In this document: positions 11,003 to 19,931 of the stretch, piece by piece | How positions within the stretch are numbered: position 1 is the stretch's first letter | How the letters are laid out: the number at the start of each line of letters is the position of its first letter | Source: an uncultured Atopobiaceae bacterium | GTDB taxonomy: Bacteria; Actinomycetota; Coriobacteriia; Coriobacteriales; Atopobiaceae | Reading direction: 5' to 3' | Assembly: GCA_944321515.1 (NCBI GenBank) | Contig: CALULO010000006.1 | Span: 1 to 64,000, forward strand | Length of the DNA stretch: 64,000 nucleotides | Position numbers and translations under genes: made by a program | The notes under the pieces: generated by a model | Databases searched by the model: none | The model's input: the letters and a program-made list of their open reading frames with translations, nothing else | What the model was told of the DNA's origin: nothing

Positions 11003-11599
11003 GTGGGCGAGAAGAACGAGACGCTGGGAAGGCGCATCGCGCGGCTGAGGCTTGAGCGCGACATGACGCAGGAGCGCCTGGCACGTGAGCTTGGCGTTAC
11101 GGCGCAGGCCGTGAGCAAGTGGGAGAACGATCTCAGCGCGCCGGACATCATGTCCCTTCCGACGCTGGCGCGCACGCTAGGCGTGACCGTGGACGAGCTT
11201 CTGGGCGCAGCAGAGCAGACAGCGGTTGTCTCCGTGCCGGAGGAGGGTACGGGGGCCGAGCCCGGGGGTACGGGGGCCGAGCCCGGGGGTACGGAGGCCG
11301 CTGAGGGGCCTGTCGTCGAGGAGCCTGCTTCGCAGGTTGGGCCCACCTCCGAGGAGCCGACTGCCAAGGCATGCCGCCTTCACATTCAGATTCATGACGC
11401 CGAGGACGGCGATGACGTGAACATCAACGTGCCGCTGGGCCTGGCTGGTATCGTGCTGCGCACCGGCGTCGGCGTAAGCGTCTTTGACAACGACGTTGAC
11501 ACCAAGCTGCTGGCGGACGCAATCAAGAACGGCGAGCCTGGCACCCTCGTCGAGGTGGCCGGGCCCGACGGCGACAATGTCACCATCTCACTGGAGTAG
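11003..11599 (+). CDS. XRE-family transcriptional regulator with C-terminal sensor-like domain
   Basis: Residues about 5-60 form a Cro/CI-type helix-turn-helix (LGRRIARLRLERDMTQERLA, then VTAQAVSKWEN), followed by a low-complexity Gly/Glu/Pro linker built from a 21-base tandem repeat. The C-terminal about 75 residues (VNINVPLGLAGIVLRTG ... GTLVEVAGPDGDNVTISLE) resemble the SHOCT-like/YvlB-associated domain pattern of Gram-positive membrane-stress regulators. The GTG at 11003 follows AAAGGACACACC; an upstream in-frame ATG at 10934 lies within the promoter region. The codons right after the start are GGCGAGAAGAACG, the dispersed motif of this window. Target genes are unknown. Confidence 0.8.
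   Translation: MGEKNETLGRRIARLRLERDMTQERLARELGVTAQAVSKWENDLSAPDIMSLPTLARTLGVTVDELLGAAEQTAVVSVPEEGTGAEPGGTGAEPGGTEAAEGPVVEEPASQVGPTSEEPTAKACRLHIQIHDAEDGDDVNINVPLGLAGIVLRTGVGVSVFDNDVDTKLLADAIKNGEPGTLVEVAGPDGDNVTISLE
11246..11308 (+). repeat. Three 21-bp in-frame tandem repeats
   Basis: Units starting GGTACGGGGGCCGAGCCC recur at 11246, 11267 and 11288 (the third diverged), encoding GTGAEPG-like heptads in the linker of the XRE regulator. The period keeps the frame, so copy number can vary without breaking the gene. Confidence 0.75.
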
Positions 11600-11916
11600 A
11601 CAGACGCGCCGCGGCTGCTCAGCGCGTTGGAGGGCCGCGCAGGTGGGGCGCCCGAGGCTGCGCGGACTGCGCGTCGACGCTCCTCGGCAAGTGTATGCGC
11701 TGGAACGGCAAATGAGCGCCAAGTGCATGATGCCTGCGGTGAAACCTGTCTGAGTGCGTGGTAGGAGCATACACTCAGCAGCCAGCCACGATGCGATGTA
11801 CGGCGGCTCGGCTACGATGCACAACGGCGCGCAACGATGCACGGCTCTGCCGCTGAATGACGGTGCGCGGCTTCGCCGCCAAATGGGCGAGAAGAACCTG
11901 CCGCCGCAGCAAAAGA
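11600..11916. other. Intergenic stretch without a credible gene
   Basis: About 317 bases between the convergent XRE gene and nfnB. It contains short scattered repeats (ACGATGC at about 11788, 11814 and 11834), an inverted pair CTGAGTG/CACTCAG at about 11750-11780 and one GGCGAGAAGAA copy at 11886-11896. Open frames here lack start signals and look random. Confidence 0.5.
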
Positions 11917-11976
11917 CCCCGCCGGCCTCCCAAGCAGGAGCTTCGCGAAACGCGCTCCTGCGGGAAGCCGGCGGGG
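11917..11976 (-). terminator. Terminator of the nfn operon
   Basis: A long stem CCCCGCCGGC...GCCGGCGGGG with inner GCAGGAGC/GCTCCTGC lies just after the nfnB stop on the minus strand and is followed there by TCTTTT. Confidence 0.8.
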
Positions 11977-12002
11977 CCAGCTACAGCGTCAGGTTCTTCT
12001 CG

Positions 12003-13403
12003 CTACCCGACGAGCGTCTTGGTGATGCTCGCGGCAGCGGTCTTGCCGGCGCCCATGGCCAGGATGACCGTGGCCGCGCCGGTGACGATGTCGCCGCCGG
12101 CCCAGATGCGCGGGTCGGACGTGCGGCCTTCCTCGTCGGCGATGATGTAGCCCCACTTGTTGAGCTTGATGTCGCCGATCATCTTGGCGAACGGGTTAGC
12201 GTTGGTGCCGATGGCGGAGATGGCCACGTCGCAGGGGATCTCCTCGATGGCGCCCTCGATGGGCACCGGGCGGCGACGGCCGGACTCGTCGGGCTCGCCG
12301 AGCTCCATCTTCTGGACGCGCACGGCGCAGACGCAGCCGTCCTCGCCCTTCACGAACTCGAGCGGCGCCACGAGCTCCTTGACCTCGACGCCCTCGGCCT
12401 TGGCGTGGTGCAGCTCGGCGCGACGGGCGGGCATCTCGGCCTCGGTGCGGCGGTAGCAGATGATGGCGTGCTCGGCGCCCAGGCGCTTGGCGGTGCGCAC
12501 GGCGTCCATGGCCACGTTGCCGCCGCCAAAGACCACGACGCGCTTGCCGTGCTTGGTGGGGGTATCGTACTCGGGGAACTTGTTCGCCTTCATGAGGTTC
12601 ACGCGCGTGAGGTACTCGTTGGCGAAGAAGACGTTGGGCAGGTTCTCGCCGGGGACGTTGAGGAACTTGGGCAGGCCGGCGCCGGTGGCGATGTAGATGG
12701 CGTCAAAGCCCATCTCGAAGAGCTCGTCGGCGTCGGTGATGCGACCGACGACGGAGTTGTACTCGAACTTCACGCCGAGCTCCTCGAGGCCGTCGATCTC
12801 GCGCTTGACGACCGCCTTGGGGAGACGGAACTCCGGGATGCCGTAGACGAGCACGCCGCCGCCGGTGAAGAACGCCTCGAAGACGGTGACGTCAAAGCCG
12901 TTGCGGGCAAGCTCGCCGGCGCAGGTGATGCCGGACGGGCCGGAGCCCACCACGGCGACCTTCTTGCCGTTCTTGGGGGCCATCTTGGGCTTGGAGGCGA
13001 GCTCGGGCTGGTCGCCGAGGAAGCGCTCCAGCTGGCCGATGGCCACCGGCTGACTCTTCTTGCCGCGGATGCACTTGCCCTCGCACTGGTTCTCCTGCGG
13101 GCAGACGCGGCCGCAGATGGCCGGCAGCATCGAGTCCTCGCGGATGATGTCCAGCGCCTCGCCGAACTTCTCCTCGCGGATCTTCTCGATGAACTTGGGG
13201 ATGTTGATGTTGACGGGGCAGCCCTCGACGCAGAGCGGCTTCTTGCAGTCCATGCAGCGCTCGGCCTCGGCCAGCGCCATCTCCTTGGTGAAGCCCTTGT
13301 CGACGGGGCGGAAGTCGCACGCGCGCTCCTCCGCCGGCTCCTCGTTGTCCGGCGTGCGCGGGGACTTCATGTCGGGAACAAAGCGACCGTTTACCTGTGG
13401 CAT
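12003..13403 (-). CDS. nfnB: NADPH-dependent glutamate synthase small chain-like flavoprotein (NfnB/SudA type)
   Basis: The 466-residue protein has an N-terminal double [4Fe-4S] module (CMDCKKPLCVEGCPV and CGRVCPQENQCEGKC), then two Rossmann folds: VAVVGSGPSGITCAGELA for FAD and VVVFGGGNVAMDAVRTAKRLG for NAD(P). This is the GltD-like fold of electron-bifurcating NfnB and of SudA. Because its partner is the ferredoxin-NADP reductase-like gene just upstream, the pair is best read as NfnAB, coupling ferredoxin, NADH and NADPH; sulfide dehydrogenase SudAB is the alternative. The ATG at 13403 overlaps the upstream gene by 13 bases. It is not a true GOGAT subunit, since no large subunit lies nearby. 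Confidence 0.85.
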   Translation of the reverse strand: MPQVNGRFVPDMKSPRTPDNEEPAEERACDFRPVDKGFTKEMALAEAERCMDCKKPLCVEGCPVNINIPKFIEKIREEKFGEALDIIREDSMLPAICGRVCPQENQCEGKCIRGKKSQPVAIGQLERFLGDQPELASKPKMAPKNGKKVAVVGSGPSGITCAGELARNGFDVTVFEAFFTGGGVLVYGIPEFRLPKAVVKREIDGLEELGVKFEYNSVVGRITDADELFEMGFDAIYIATGAGLPKFLNVPGENLPNVFFANEYLTRVNLMKANKFPEYDTPTKHGKRVVVFGGGNVAMDAVRTAKRLGAEHAIICYRRTEAEMPARRAELHHAKAEGVEVKELVAPLEFVKGEDGCVCAVRVQKMELGEPDESGRRRPVPIEGAIEEIPCDVAISAIGTNANPFAKMIGDIKLNKWGYIIADEEGRTSDPRIWAGGDIVTGAATVILAMGAGKTAAASITKTLVG

Positions 13404-14233
13404 GCGCAGTTCGCCTCCTCGTAGGCCTTGAGGGACTGGCCCTCCTCGGTGAGATACGCGGCCTGACGCGCGCGCAGGTCGTTCCAGTCGACCTTGGTGG
13501 CGTCGAAGTCGGGGCCGTCGACGCAGGCGAACTTCGTCTTCCCGTCGACCTCGACGCGGCAGCAGCCGCACATGCCCGTGCCGTCGACCATGATCGGGTT
13601 GAGCGACGCGGTGATGGGGGTGCCGTACTTCTCGGCCGTGAGGGCAGAGAACTTCATCATCGGCACGGGGCCGACGCAGAAGACCTGGGAGACGGCCTTG
13701 GACTCGAGCAGACGCTCGAGCGGTGCGGTGACGACGCCCTTCTCGCCGTAGGAGCCGTCGTCGGTGGTGATGTGGATGTGATCCTCGGGCAGCAGCTCGC
13801 GGAACTGCTCCTCGAGCAGCAGGAGGTCCTTGGTGCGGGCGCCCATGATGGCGTGCACCTCGTGGCCGGTCTCCACCAGGTGGCGGGCAACCGGGTAGGC
13901 GATGGCCAGGCCGACGCCGCCGCCGATGACGGCGCAGGGGCCGTCGGCCATCTCGGTGGGCTGTCCCAGCGGCCCGGTCACGTCCTGAATGCTGTCCCCG
14001 GCCTCGTAGCTCGAGAGCATCTCGGTGGTCTTGCCGATCACCATGAAGATGAACTCAACCCAGCCCTCCTCGGCGTTCCAGCCCGCAAGCGTGAACGGCA
14101 CGCGCTCGCCGGTCTCGTTGGCGCGCACCATCAGGAACTGGCCGGCGTGAGCGTGCTTGGCCATCTGGGGCGCCTCGATGCGGAACTTGAACACCTTCTC
14201 CGAGAACTGCGTCTTTTCGAGGATCTTGTACAT
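13391..14233 (-). CDS. nfnA: Ferredoxin-NADP reductase-like subunit (NfnA/SudB type)
   Basis: The 280-residue protein has an FAD-binding front part (HAGQFLMVRANETGERVPFTLAG), an NAD-binding part with CAVIGGGVGLAIAYPVARHL, and a C-terminal [2Fe-2S] site of the dihydroorotate dehydrogenase electron-transfer type (DGTGMCGCCRVEVDG plus FACVDGPDF). This is the layout of NfnA, PyrK-like subunits and SudB. The ATG at 14233 follows AGGAGAGGAG. With nfnB it forms a two-gene operon, expected to be a soluble transhydrogenase balancing ferredoxin and NADPH pools in an anaerobe. Confidence 0.85.
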   Translation of the reverse strand: MYKILEKTQFSEKVFKFRIEAPQMAKHAHAGQFLMVRANETGERVPFTLAGWNAEEGWVEFIFMVIGKTTEMLSSYEAGDSIQDVTGPLGQPTEMADGPCAVIGGGVGLAIAYPVARHLVETGHEVHAIMGARTKDLLLLEEQFRELLPEDHIHITTDDGSYGEKGVVTAPLERLLESKAVSQVFCVGPVPMMKFSALTAEKYGTPITASLNPIMVDGTGMCGCCRVEVDGKTKFACVDGPDFDATKVDWNDLRARQAAYLTEEGQSLKAYEEANCACHR

Positions 14234-14515
14234 TAACCGCACTCCTCTCCTGCAAGTCTCATTCCTGAGCCGCCGAACCCCTCGCGGCTCAACCAACTTG
14301 TAATTGTACTCTAGAGCCCGTTTTGGGAGCTGAGGGTGCTGGCTGGAAGGGCGAGAAGCCCGGCGGGCGGCGCGCCGGTGCAGGGTGGGACGGCGCCACG
14401 GAGCGGGACGGCGCCGCAGGGCGGGACGGCGCCACGGGCAGCGTGAGGCTGCGGAGGGGCTTGGGAGAGAAGCGGCTGGCTTGCTCGCGGGCCGCGTCGG
14501 CGGTGCCTTGGCCGC

Positions 14516-15115
14516 CTACCGCGCTGCGCCGGCCCCGGCGAGGACGTCCTCCGCAAGGCTGGCTGCCCGCTCCACGGTGACCTCGAAGTCCGCGAGGAAG
14601 TTGCCCTTGAGCTCGCGCAGGACGTAGTCGGCCACGGCCATGCGCCCGGGTGGTCGGCCGATTCCAAACTGCACCCGCGCGAAGTCGCGGCTGCCGAGCT
14701 TGTCGGCGATGGAGCGCAGCCCGTTGTGCGCGTTGAGCCCGCCGCCGACCTTGAGGCGCACCTCGCCGGCGGCCAGGTCCACCTCGTCGTGCACCACGAG
14801 GATCTCGGCGGGGCGCACGTGGTGGGCGCGGGCAAGCTTGGAGAGCGGGCCCCCGGACGTGTTCATGTAGCTCATCGGCTTGGCGAGAAGGACCTCGCGC
14901 TTCTCGCCGTCCGTGCCGCTTACGGTGATGGAGGCCACCTGAGCACCGGACTCGGACTTCCAGTAGCGCACGCCGTGGCGCGCGGCCAGTGCGTCAATGG
15001 TGGCGAATCCGGCGTTGTGACGGGTGTGCGCGTACTCGGCGTCTGGGTTGCCGAGGCCGCAGACTATCTTGATGGCGGCGGGTCTTGCCGGGGACCCGGC
15101 GGGCTTTGCGGGCAT
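14516..15115 (-). CDS. pth: Peptidyl-tRNA hydrolase
   Basis: This 199-residue Pth recycles peptidyl-tRNA that drops off ribosomes. It shows GLGNPDAEYAHTRHNAGF with the catalytic His, the LLAKPMSYMNTSG motif and VVHDEVDL with the catalytic Asp, followed by GGLNAHNGLRSI. The start MPAKPAG at 15115 adds a short polar lead before IKIVCGLGNP; AGGAG lies upstream. It is downstream of prs and glmU, a common bacterial grouping. The 14234-14515 gap on its downstream side is GC-rich with no gene recognised. Confidence 0.95.
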   Translation of the reverse strand: MPAKPAGSPARPAAIKIVCGLGNPDAEYAHTRHNAGFATIDALAARHGVRYWKSESGAQVASITVSGTDGEKREVLLAKPMSYMNTSGGPLSKLARAHHVRPAEILVVHDEVDLAAGEVRLKVGGGLNAHNGLRSIADKLGSRDFARVQFGIGRPPGRMAVADYVLRELKGNFLADFEVTVERAASLAEDVLAGAGAAR

Positions 15116-15164
15116 GGGGCTTCTCCTTTGCGGCAGATTGGCCGGCTCGTGGTCGGCTAACGGA

Positions 15165-15190
15165 GCGGGGCCGCCCAAGGACGGCCCCGC
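15165..15190 (-). terminator. Hairpin between prs and pth
   Basis: GCGGGGCCG and CGGCCCCGC form a 9-bp stem. No long T-run follows, so it is probably a partial terminator or processing site between prs and pth. Confidence 0.5.
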
Positions 15191-15219
15191 GATGACGATC
15201 GGTGATGTGGAGCTCGGCG

Positions 15220-16215
15220 CTACATCTCGGCGCCGCCGCCAAAGGTCTCGGAGACGGAGCGGCGCATGTAGACGCTGTTGATGGCCTCGGCGAGCTCGTT
15301 GGCCACGGAGACGGTCTTGATCTTGGAGCCCTCCGCGTTGGCCATCGCGCAGGGGATGATGTCGGTGACCACGCACTCCACGAGCGGGGCGTCCTGAAGG
15401 CGCTGGATTGCCTCGCCGGAGAAGATGCCGTGCGTGGCGGAGACGTAGATGTCCCCGGCGCCCATCTCCTTGAGCTTGCGCACGGAGTTGCAGAGGGTGC
15501 CGGCGGTGTCGATCATGTCGTCGTTGACGATGCAGGTCTTGCCCTTGATGTCTCCGATGATGCCCATGACCTCGGCCGCGTTGTGCTTGGGACGGCTCTT
15601 GTGGGCAATGGCGACCTCGCAGCCGAGGTAGTCGGCAAGCTTCTTGGCGTGCTTGGCGCGGCCCATGTCGGGGGAGACCACGACGGTGTTGGACCAGTCG
15701 AAGTTCTTCTCCTTGAAGTAGTCGCCGATGAGGTAGAGCGCAGTGAGGTGCGTCACGGGGATGTCGAAGAAGCCCTGGATCTGGCCCTGGTGCAGGTCGA
15801 TGGTGATGACCTGGTCGACGCCCGCGGCCTCGAGGATGTTGGCCACCAGGCGCGCGGTGATGGGCTCTCGCGCGGCGGCCTTGCGGTCCTGGCGCGCGTA
15901 GCAGTAGTGGGGGAGCACGGCGGTGAACTTGGAGGCGGAGGCGCGCTTGGCCGCGTCGGCCACCACGAGGGTCTCCATCAGCAGGTCGTTCACGCTGGCG
16001 CCCGCAAGGGACTGGATGAAGAAGACGTCGTCGCCGCGGACGGACTCGTCGAAGCGGGCGTAGAGCTCGCCGTTGGCGAACTTCTCGATCTGAAGGCCCT
16101 GCAGCTCAAGGTGCAGGATGTCGGCAATCTTCTGGGACAGCGTGGGGTTGCCGGTACCGGTGTAGAGCTTGATTTCCTTCTTCAGGGGCATGGGTTCGCT
16201 CAGGTTCTCGTACAT
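15220..16215 (-). CDS. prs: Ribose-phosphate pyrophosphokinase
   Basis: The 331-residue PRPP synthase makes the activated ribose used for purines, pyrimidines, NAD, His and Trp. Visible are YARQDRKAAAREPITARL, the metal-site VITIDLHQGQIQGFFDIPV, VVVSPDMGRAKHAKKLA and the PRPP loop IVNDDMIDTAGTLCNS. The start abuts the glmU stop, and GAGAGAGG inside the end of glmU serves as ribosome binding site, so glmU and prs are coupled as in many Gram-positives. Confidence 0.96.
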   Translation of the reverse strand: MYENLSEPMPLKKEIKLYTGTGNPTLSQKIADILHLELQGLQIEKFANGELYARFDESVRGDDVFFIQSLAGASVNDLLMETLVVADAAKRASASKFTAVLPHYCYARQDRKAAAREPITARLVANILEAAGVDQVITIDLHQGQIQGFFDIPVTHLTALYLIGDYFKEKNFDWSNTVVVSPDMGRAKHAKKLADYLGCEVAIAHKSRPKHNAAEVMGIIGDIKGKTCIVNDDMIDTAGTLCNSVRKLKEMGAGDIYVSATHGIFSGEAIQRLQDAPLVECVVTDIIPCAMANAEGSKIKTVSVANELAEAINSVYMRRSVSETFGGGAEM

Positions 16216-17607
16216 TTAGGCCTCTCTCTTCAGTCGCTCGAGCCGCCGGCTGGCGTACCCCTCTACAATGCGCTGCTCGGCGCGCTCAAGATAGAGCGCG
16301 TCTGCAGGGACGTCCCTTGTGACGCAGGAGCTGGCGCCCACGAGGGCCCCGTCGCCGATGGTGACGGGGGCGACCATCATGGTGTCAGATCCGACGAAGA
16401 CATTGTCGCCTATGGTGGTGCGGTTCTTGTGTACGCCGTCGTAGTTGCAGGTGATTGACCCGCCGCCGATGTTGACGCCGGAGCCCATGGTGCAGTCCCC
16501 GATGTAGGAGAGGTGCGGCACCTTGGAGCCCTCGCCGATGTCGGAGTTCTTGATCTCCACGTGCGTGCCCACGTGGGCCCCGCGCCGGACGTGCGCGCCG
16601 CCGCGCAGGTAGCAGCGCGGGCCGCAGGTGACGTCGTCCTCGATGGTCACGTCGACGCCCACGGTCTCCTCGAGGGAGACGCCTGAGCCCACGGTGCAGT
16701 TGGTGAGGCGCGTGTTGGGCCCCACCACGCACTCCTCGCCCACGGTGGTGGTGCCCCAGAGCATCGTCATGGGGAGCAGGACCGTGTCACGCCCAACGGT
16801 GACGTCCGGGCCAACCCAGGTGGTGGCCGGGTCCAGGATGGTGACCCCCTCGGCCATGAGGCGGTTGTTGATGCGGTCGCGCGCGATGGCGCTGAGCTGG
16901 GCGAGCTGGGCGCGGCTGTTCACGCCGAGGAGCTCGTCGGCGTCATCGGTGTGCACGGCGGCGACGCGCTCGCCGTGGCTGCGCAGGATCTCGACCATGT
17001 CCGTGACGTAGAACTCGTGCTGGACGTTTTCGGTAGAGAGCTCGCCGATGTGGCTGCGCAGCTGCGTCACGTCGAAGGCATAGAAGCCGGGGTTGCACGC
17101 GGTGAGGCGCTCAGCCTGCTCGGGCGTGCAGTCCTTCTGCTCGATGATGCGCGTCACGCTGCCCTCGGCGTCAAACTCCAGGCGCCCGTAGCCAAAGGGG
17201 TCGGCGGGCGTCCAGGTGAGGATGGCCTCGGCCGCCTCGCCGGAGGCCACGGGGGCGACCAGGCGTCGCAGCGTCTCGGGCTCCACGAGCGGGCCGTCGC
17301 CGTTCAAGACGAGCACCTGCCCCTCGCGCACGTCGGCACCCTCGAGCGCCACGCGGACGGCGTGTCCGGTCCCCAGGCGCTCGGTCTGCTCGACGCACTC
17401 GACGTCCTTCTCGCCGGCAAGATGGGCCCGCACCTCGTCTGCGCCGCAGCCGACCACCACAACGATTCGCTCGGCCCCTGCCTCGCGCGCGGCGCGCGTG
17501 ACCCAGGAGACGAGCGGGCGGTCAAGAAGCTTGTGCATTACCTTGGGGTGACGGGACTTCATGCGCGTTCCCTCGCCTGCGGCGAGGATGATCGCGGTCA
17601 TGGGCAT
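16216..17607 (-). CDS. glmU: Bifunctional GlmU: glucosamine-1-phosphate acetyltransferase / UDP-GlcNAc pyrophosphorylase
   Basis: The protein has 463 residues. The N-terminal uridyltransferase has AAGEGTRMKSRHPKVMHKL; the C-terminal half is a left-handed beta-helix of hexapeptide repeats ending in acetyltransferase motifs (NIGGGSITCNYDGVHKNRT). It makes UDP-GlcNAc for peptidoglycan. GGAGG lies 7 bases before the ATG at 17607; a second ATG two codons in is possible. A minus-strand TATGAT at 17649-17654 is a plausible -10. First gene of the glmU-prs-pth group. Confidence 0.96.
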   Translation of the reverse strand: MPMTAIILAAGEGTRMKSRHPKVMHKLLDRPLVSWVTRAAREAGAERIVVVVGCGADEVRAHLAGEKDVECVEQTERLGTGHAVRVALEGADVREGQVLVLNGDGPLVEPETLRRLVAPVASGEAAEAILTWTPADPFGYGRLEFDAEGSVTRIIEQKDCTPEQAERLTACNPGFYAFDVTQLRSHIGELSTENVQHEFYVTDMVEILRSHGERVAAVHTDDADELLGVNSRAQLAQLSAIARDRINNRLMAEGVTILDPATTWVGPDVTVGRDTVLLPMTMLWGTTTVGEECVVGPNTRLTNCTVGSGVSLEETVGVDVTIEDDVTCGPRCYLRGGAHVRRGAHVGTHVEIKNSDIGEGSKVPHLSYIGDCTMGSGVNIGGGSITCNYDGVHKNRTTIGDNVFVGSDTMMVAPVTIGDGALVGASSCVTRDVPADALYLERAEQRIVEGYASRRLERLKREA

Positions 17608-17707
17608 GTATAGCCTCCAAGCGACGCGTGTCCCAGTTTTGCCTTTCCATCATAACCCAGAACGCCCCGGCCGACGGCACCGGCTTCTTGATACAATGCT
17701 TGCGCAC

Positions 17708-17782
17708 AGGGGTATCGTCCAATGGTCAGGACACGGGTTTTTGGTGCCTGGAATGTGGGTTCGAATCCTACTACCCCTGCCA
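17708..17782 (+). tRNA. tRNA-Gln (anticodon UUG)
   Basis: A cloverleaf can be folded by eye: acceptor AGGGGTA/TACCCCT, D-stem GTCC/GGAC, anticodon arm with loop TTTTGGT giving anticodon TTG, T-arm around GGTTCGAATCC, and an encoded CCA end. A -10-like TACAAT lies at 17692. It is a single tRNA on the strand opposite its neighbours. Confidence 0.92.
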
Positions 17783-17794
17783 CCGAACGCAGCG

Positions 17795-17826
17795 GGGGGC
17801 GGGCCCTTGGGCTCGCCCCCGTCTTT
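17795..17826 (+). terminator. Terminator after tRNA-Gln
   Basis: A 12-bp GC-rich stem (GGGGGCGGGCCC with GGGCTCGCCCCC, one G-U pair) is followed by GTCTTTTCT. Confidence 0.8.
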
Positions 17827-17903
17827 TCTAAGCTGACAAGTTCTCCCCAGGTGACGGGCCGCCCCCGGTGACGGCGCGCCCCGTCTTGCGGCCCGGCCCT
17901 GCC

Positions 17904-18821
17904 CTAGAGCTCCAGGTGGTCGAACGCGGCGCAGATGGCGTCGAGCAGGAGCACGGCGAAGGTCTGCGCGTCGCTCATGGTGAAGGCGGCGTTGCCCACC
18001 GGCAGCTCGATGCGCGTGGCGCGCGGCGTGGTGGTCGAGCTCTGGATCGCGGTGCGCAGGCGCATGGGCAGCGTGTCGAAGTCGTCTAGCGTCACGCTGC
18101 CGATCTCGGGCTGGACGTGCTCGGGCAGCGGCGTGGCGGACAGCACGATGAGCGCGCGGGTGTCCGGTGCCGCGTGGTCGGGGGTGTCCACGAGCTCGAG
18201 GGCGCAGTCCTCGACGGTCGCGTGAGCGAGGTTCCAGATGCGGCCCGCCACGTTGCGGGAGATGGGGTCGCCCGCGGTGATGGCAATCTGTGCGCTCTCC
18301 AGCACGCTCGCGGCGCGTGCGAAGCCCATGCCGCCCATGGGGTGCGGGCCGTCCGCGGGCTTGCCGCCCCAGACGTGGCGCAGGCGCTCGATGGCGTCGA
18401 AGGTGTCGGGGAAGGCCATGCCGTCGGCCAGCAGGCCGATGCTCTCCTGAAAGAGCTTGACCGCTGCCTCGGTGTGGACGCCGAAGGTGCCGTCCGGCGC
18501 TCCGCAGGAGAAGCCGAGGATGTTGAGGCGCTCCTGGAGCTGGCGGACGTCGTTGCCGTGGAAGTTGGGGAGCCGCAGGTAAAGCGTGCGGTCACCAAGC
18601 TGGTAGCACTCGTCGACCAGCGCGGCCCACGTGGGGGCGTCCACGGCGTCTCCCAGCGAGAGCCCGTGGTCAAGTCGGAAGCGCGCGACCGCCGTGGCGG
18701 TGGAGCGCCCGAAGCGCTTGTCGGCGCGCTCGTCGACGGCGATCTCGTAGCCGATGGAGGTGAGCCTCTCCTGGATGTCGTCGACGGCCGCTCCCGTCGC
18801 TCCCTCACAAATTGGATCCAT
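17904..18821 (-). CDS. Double peptidoglycan-binding-domain protein, unclassified C-terminus
   Basis: The 305-residue protein has two PG_binding_1 repeats: about residues 5-70 (GAAVDDIQERLTSIGY ... FGRSTATAVARF) and about 85-145 (NDVRQLQERLNILGF ... FGVHTEAAVKLFQ). No signal peptide or membrane segment is visible. The remaining 150 residues have no recognisable active site; the layout recalls CwlM-like or amidase_3 proteins whose catalytic part has degenerated, but I cannot confirm that. The ATG at 18821 has GGAGAG upstream. A cytosolic double-PGBD protein beside a polyprenyl synthase gene could be regulatory, as CwlM is for MurA in mycobacteria (inference only). Confidence 0.75.
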   Translation of the reverse strand: MDPICEGATGAAVDDIQERLTSIGYEIAVDERADKRFGRSTATAVARFRLDHGLSLGDAVDAPTWAALVDECYQLGDRTLYLRLPNFHGNDVRQLQERLNILGFSCGAPDGTFGVHTEAAVKLFQESIGLLADGMAFPDTFDAIERLRHVWGGKPADGPHPMGGMGFARAASVLESAQIAITAGDPISRNVAGRIWNLAHATVEDCALELVDTPDHAAPDTRALIVLSATPLPEHVQPEIGSVTLDDFDTLPMRLRTAIQSSTTTPRATRIELPVGNAAFTMSDAQTFAVLLLDAICAAFDHLEL

Positions 18822-18856
18822 CGCGTCTCTCCTAGCGTAAGTGGGGTGGAGGCGGG

Positions 18857-19909
18857 CTAGCCCGCACGCTCCACGAAGAAGTCTGCCATAGAAACAAGCA
18901 GGTCGTGCGCCTCAACCGTGATGTGAGACGCGGCGACGAGCTCGTCCGCGAGCGCCTTGGCCTGGTCCGCCCGCTCGCGGGCGAGCTTCCGGCAGCGCTC
19001 GATGCCGCCGCCCCGTTCGATGAGCTCAACGGCCTGCGCGAGCTTTGCGGGGTCGGTGGTCCCGCTGGCGAGAAGGTCCACGAGCTGGGCGTTCTTCTCG
19101 CCGTCAAGGTGTTCGAGCGCCCAGACCACGGCGAGCGTCCGCTTGCCCTCGGTGATGTCCGAGCGGAAGTCCTTTCCCTGCGCCTCGGCGTCGCCCACGA
19201 GGTTGAGCAGGTCGTCCTGCAGCTGGAAGGCAACGCCGGCCGTGAGGCCGAGCTCGAGCAGGCCGCGTGCGGCCTCCTCGGAGCCTCCTCCGGCGAGCGC
19301 CCCCACGTAGAGGGGGATTGCGGCGGAGTACCAGGCGGTCTTGCTCGTGACCATGTAGAGGTAGTCATCGGAGGTGACGTCCCAGCGCGCGTCGCGCACC
19401 CAGCCGAGGTCGAGCGCCTGGCCCTCGAGCGTGTGGCGCTCCATTCGCACGAGCTCTGCGAGCGCGCGGAGCTTGCGGGCGTCGTCGAGGCTGGGGTCGG
19501 CGAGGACCACCTCGAAGACCTGGGTGAGCGCCAGGTCCCCGGCGTTTATCGCGAGGCCCGTCCCCTCGGTTCGGTGCAGGCAGGGCTCGCCACGGCGGAG
19601 CTCGCCCTCGTCGGCGATGTCGTCGTGGACGAGGGCCGCGCTCTGGAAGAGCTCGACTGCCACCGCGCAGGAGAGGGCGTCCTCGGCCTGGCCGCCCACG
19701 GCCTCGGAGCCGAGCAGGCAGAGGGCCGGGCGGACGCGCTTGCCGCCCGACGCCGTGAAGCGCGCGAGCGGCTCGTAGAGATAGCGGCGCAGGTCAGACG
19801 CGCAGCCGCCCTCGGTGAGCGGGGCGTCCGCGGCCTGTCTGAGCGCCTGCTCCACAAGGGGCAGGCGTCGCGTCAGGTAGTCGACGAAGGGCTGGGCCAG
19901 CTGGGACAT
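18857..19909 (-). CDS. Polyprenyl (geranylgeranyl/farnesyl-type) diphosphate synthase
   Basis: The 350-residue trans-prenyltransferase has a first Asp-rich motif in ALVHDDIADEGELRRGEP and a second in FQLQDDLLNLVGDAEAQGKDFRSD, with GGKRVRPALCLLG near the N-terminus. It extends allylic diphosphates with isopentenyl diphosphate; chain length cannot be read safely. In the first motif the spacing is DDIAD (DDxxD). The GGCGAGAAGAACC motif lies immediately before the ATG, where a ribosome binding site is expected. Confidence 0.9.
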   Translation of the reverse strand: MSQLAQPFVDYLTRRLPLVEQALRQAADAPLTEGGCASDLRRYLYEPLARFTASGGKRVRPALCLLGSEAVGGQAEDALSCAVAVELFQSAALVHDDIADEGELRRGEPCLHRTEGTGLAINAGDLALTQVFEVVLADPSLDDARKLRALAELVRMERHTLEGQALDLGWVRDARWDVTSDDYLYMVTSKTAWYSAAIPLYVGALAGGGSEEAARGLLELGLTAGVAFQLQDDLLNLVGDAEAQGKDFRSDITEGKRTLAVVWALEHLDGEKNAQLVDLLASGTTDPAKLAQAVELIERGGGIERCRKLARERADQAKALADELVAASHITVEAHDLLVSMADFFVERAG

Positions 19910-19931
19910 GGTTCTTCTCGCCTTTCCGCGC

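Noticed and set aside
12003..13403. Glutamate synthase small subunit (GltD) of a GOGAT enzyme
   Set aside because: No large subunit nearby; the partner gene is the NfnA/SudB-type flavoprotein, so NfnB/SudA is the better reading.
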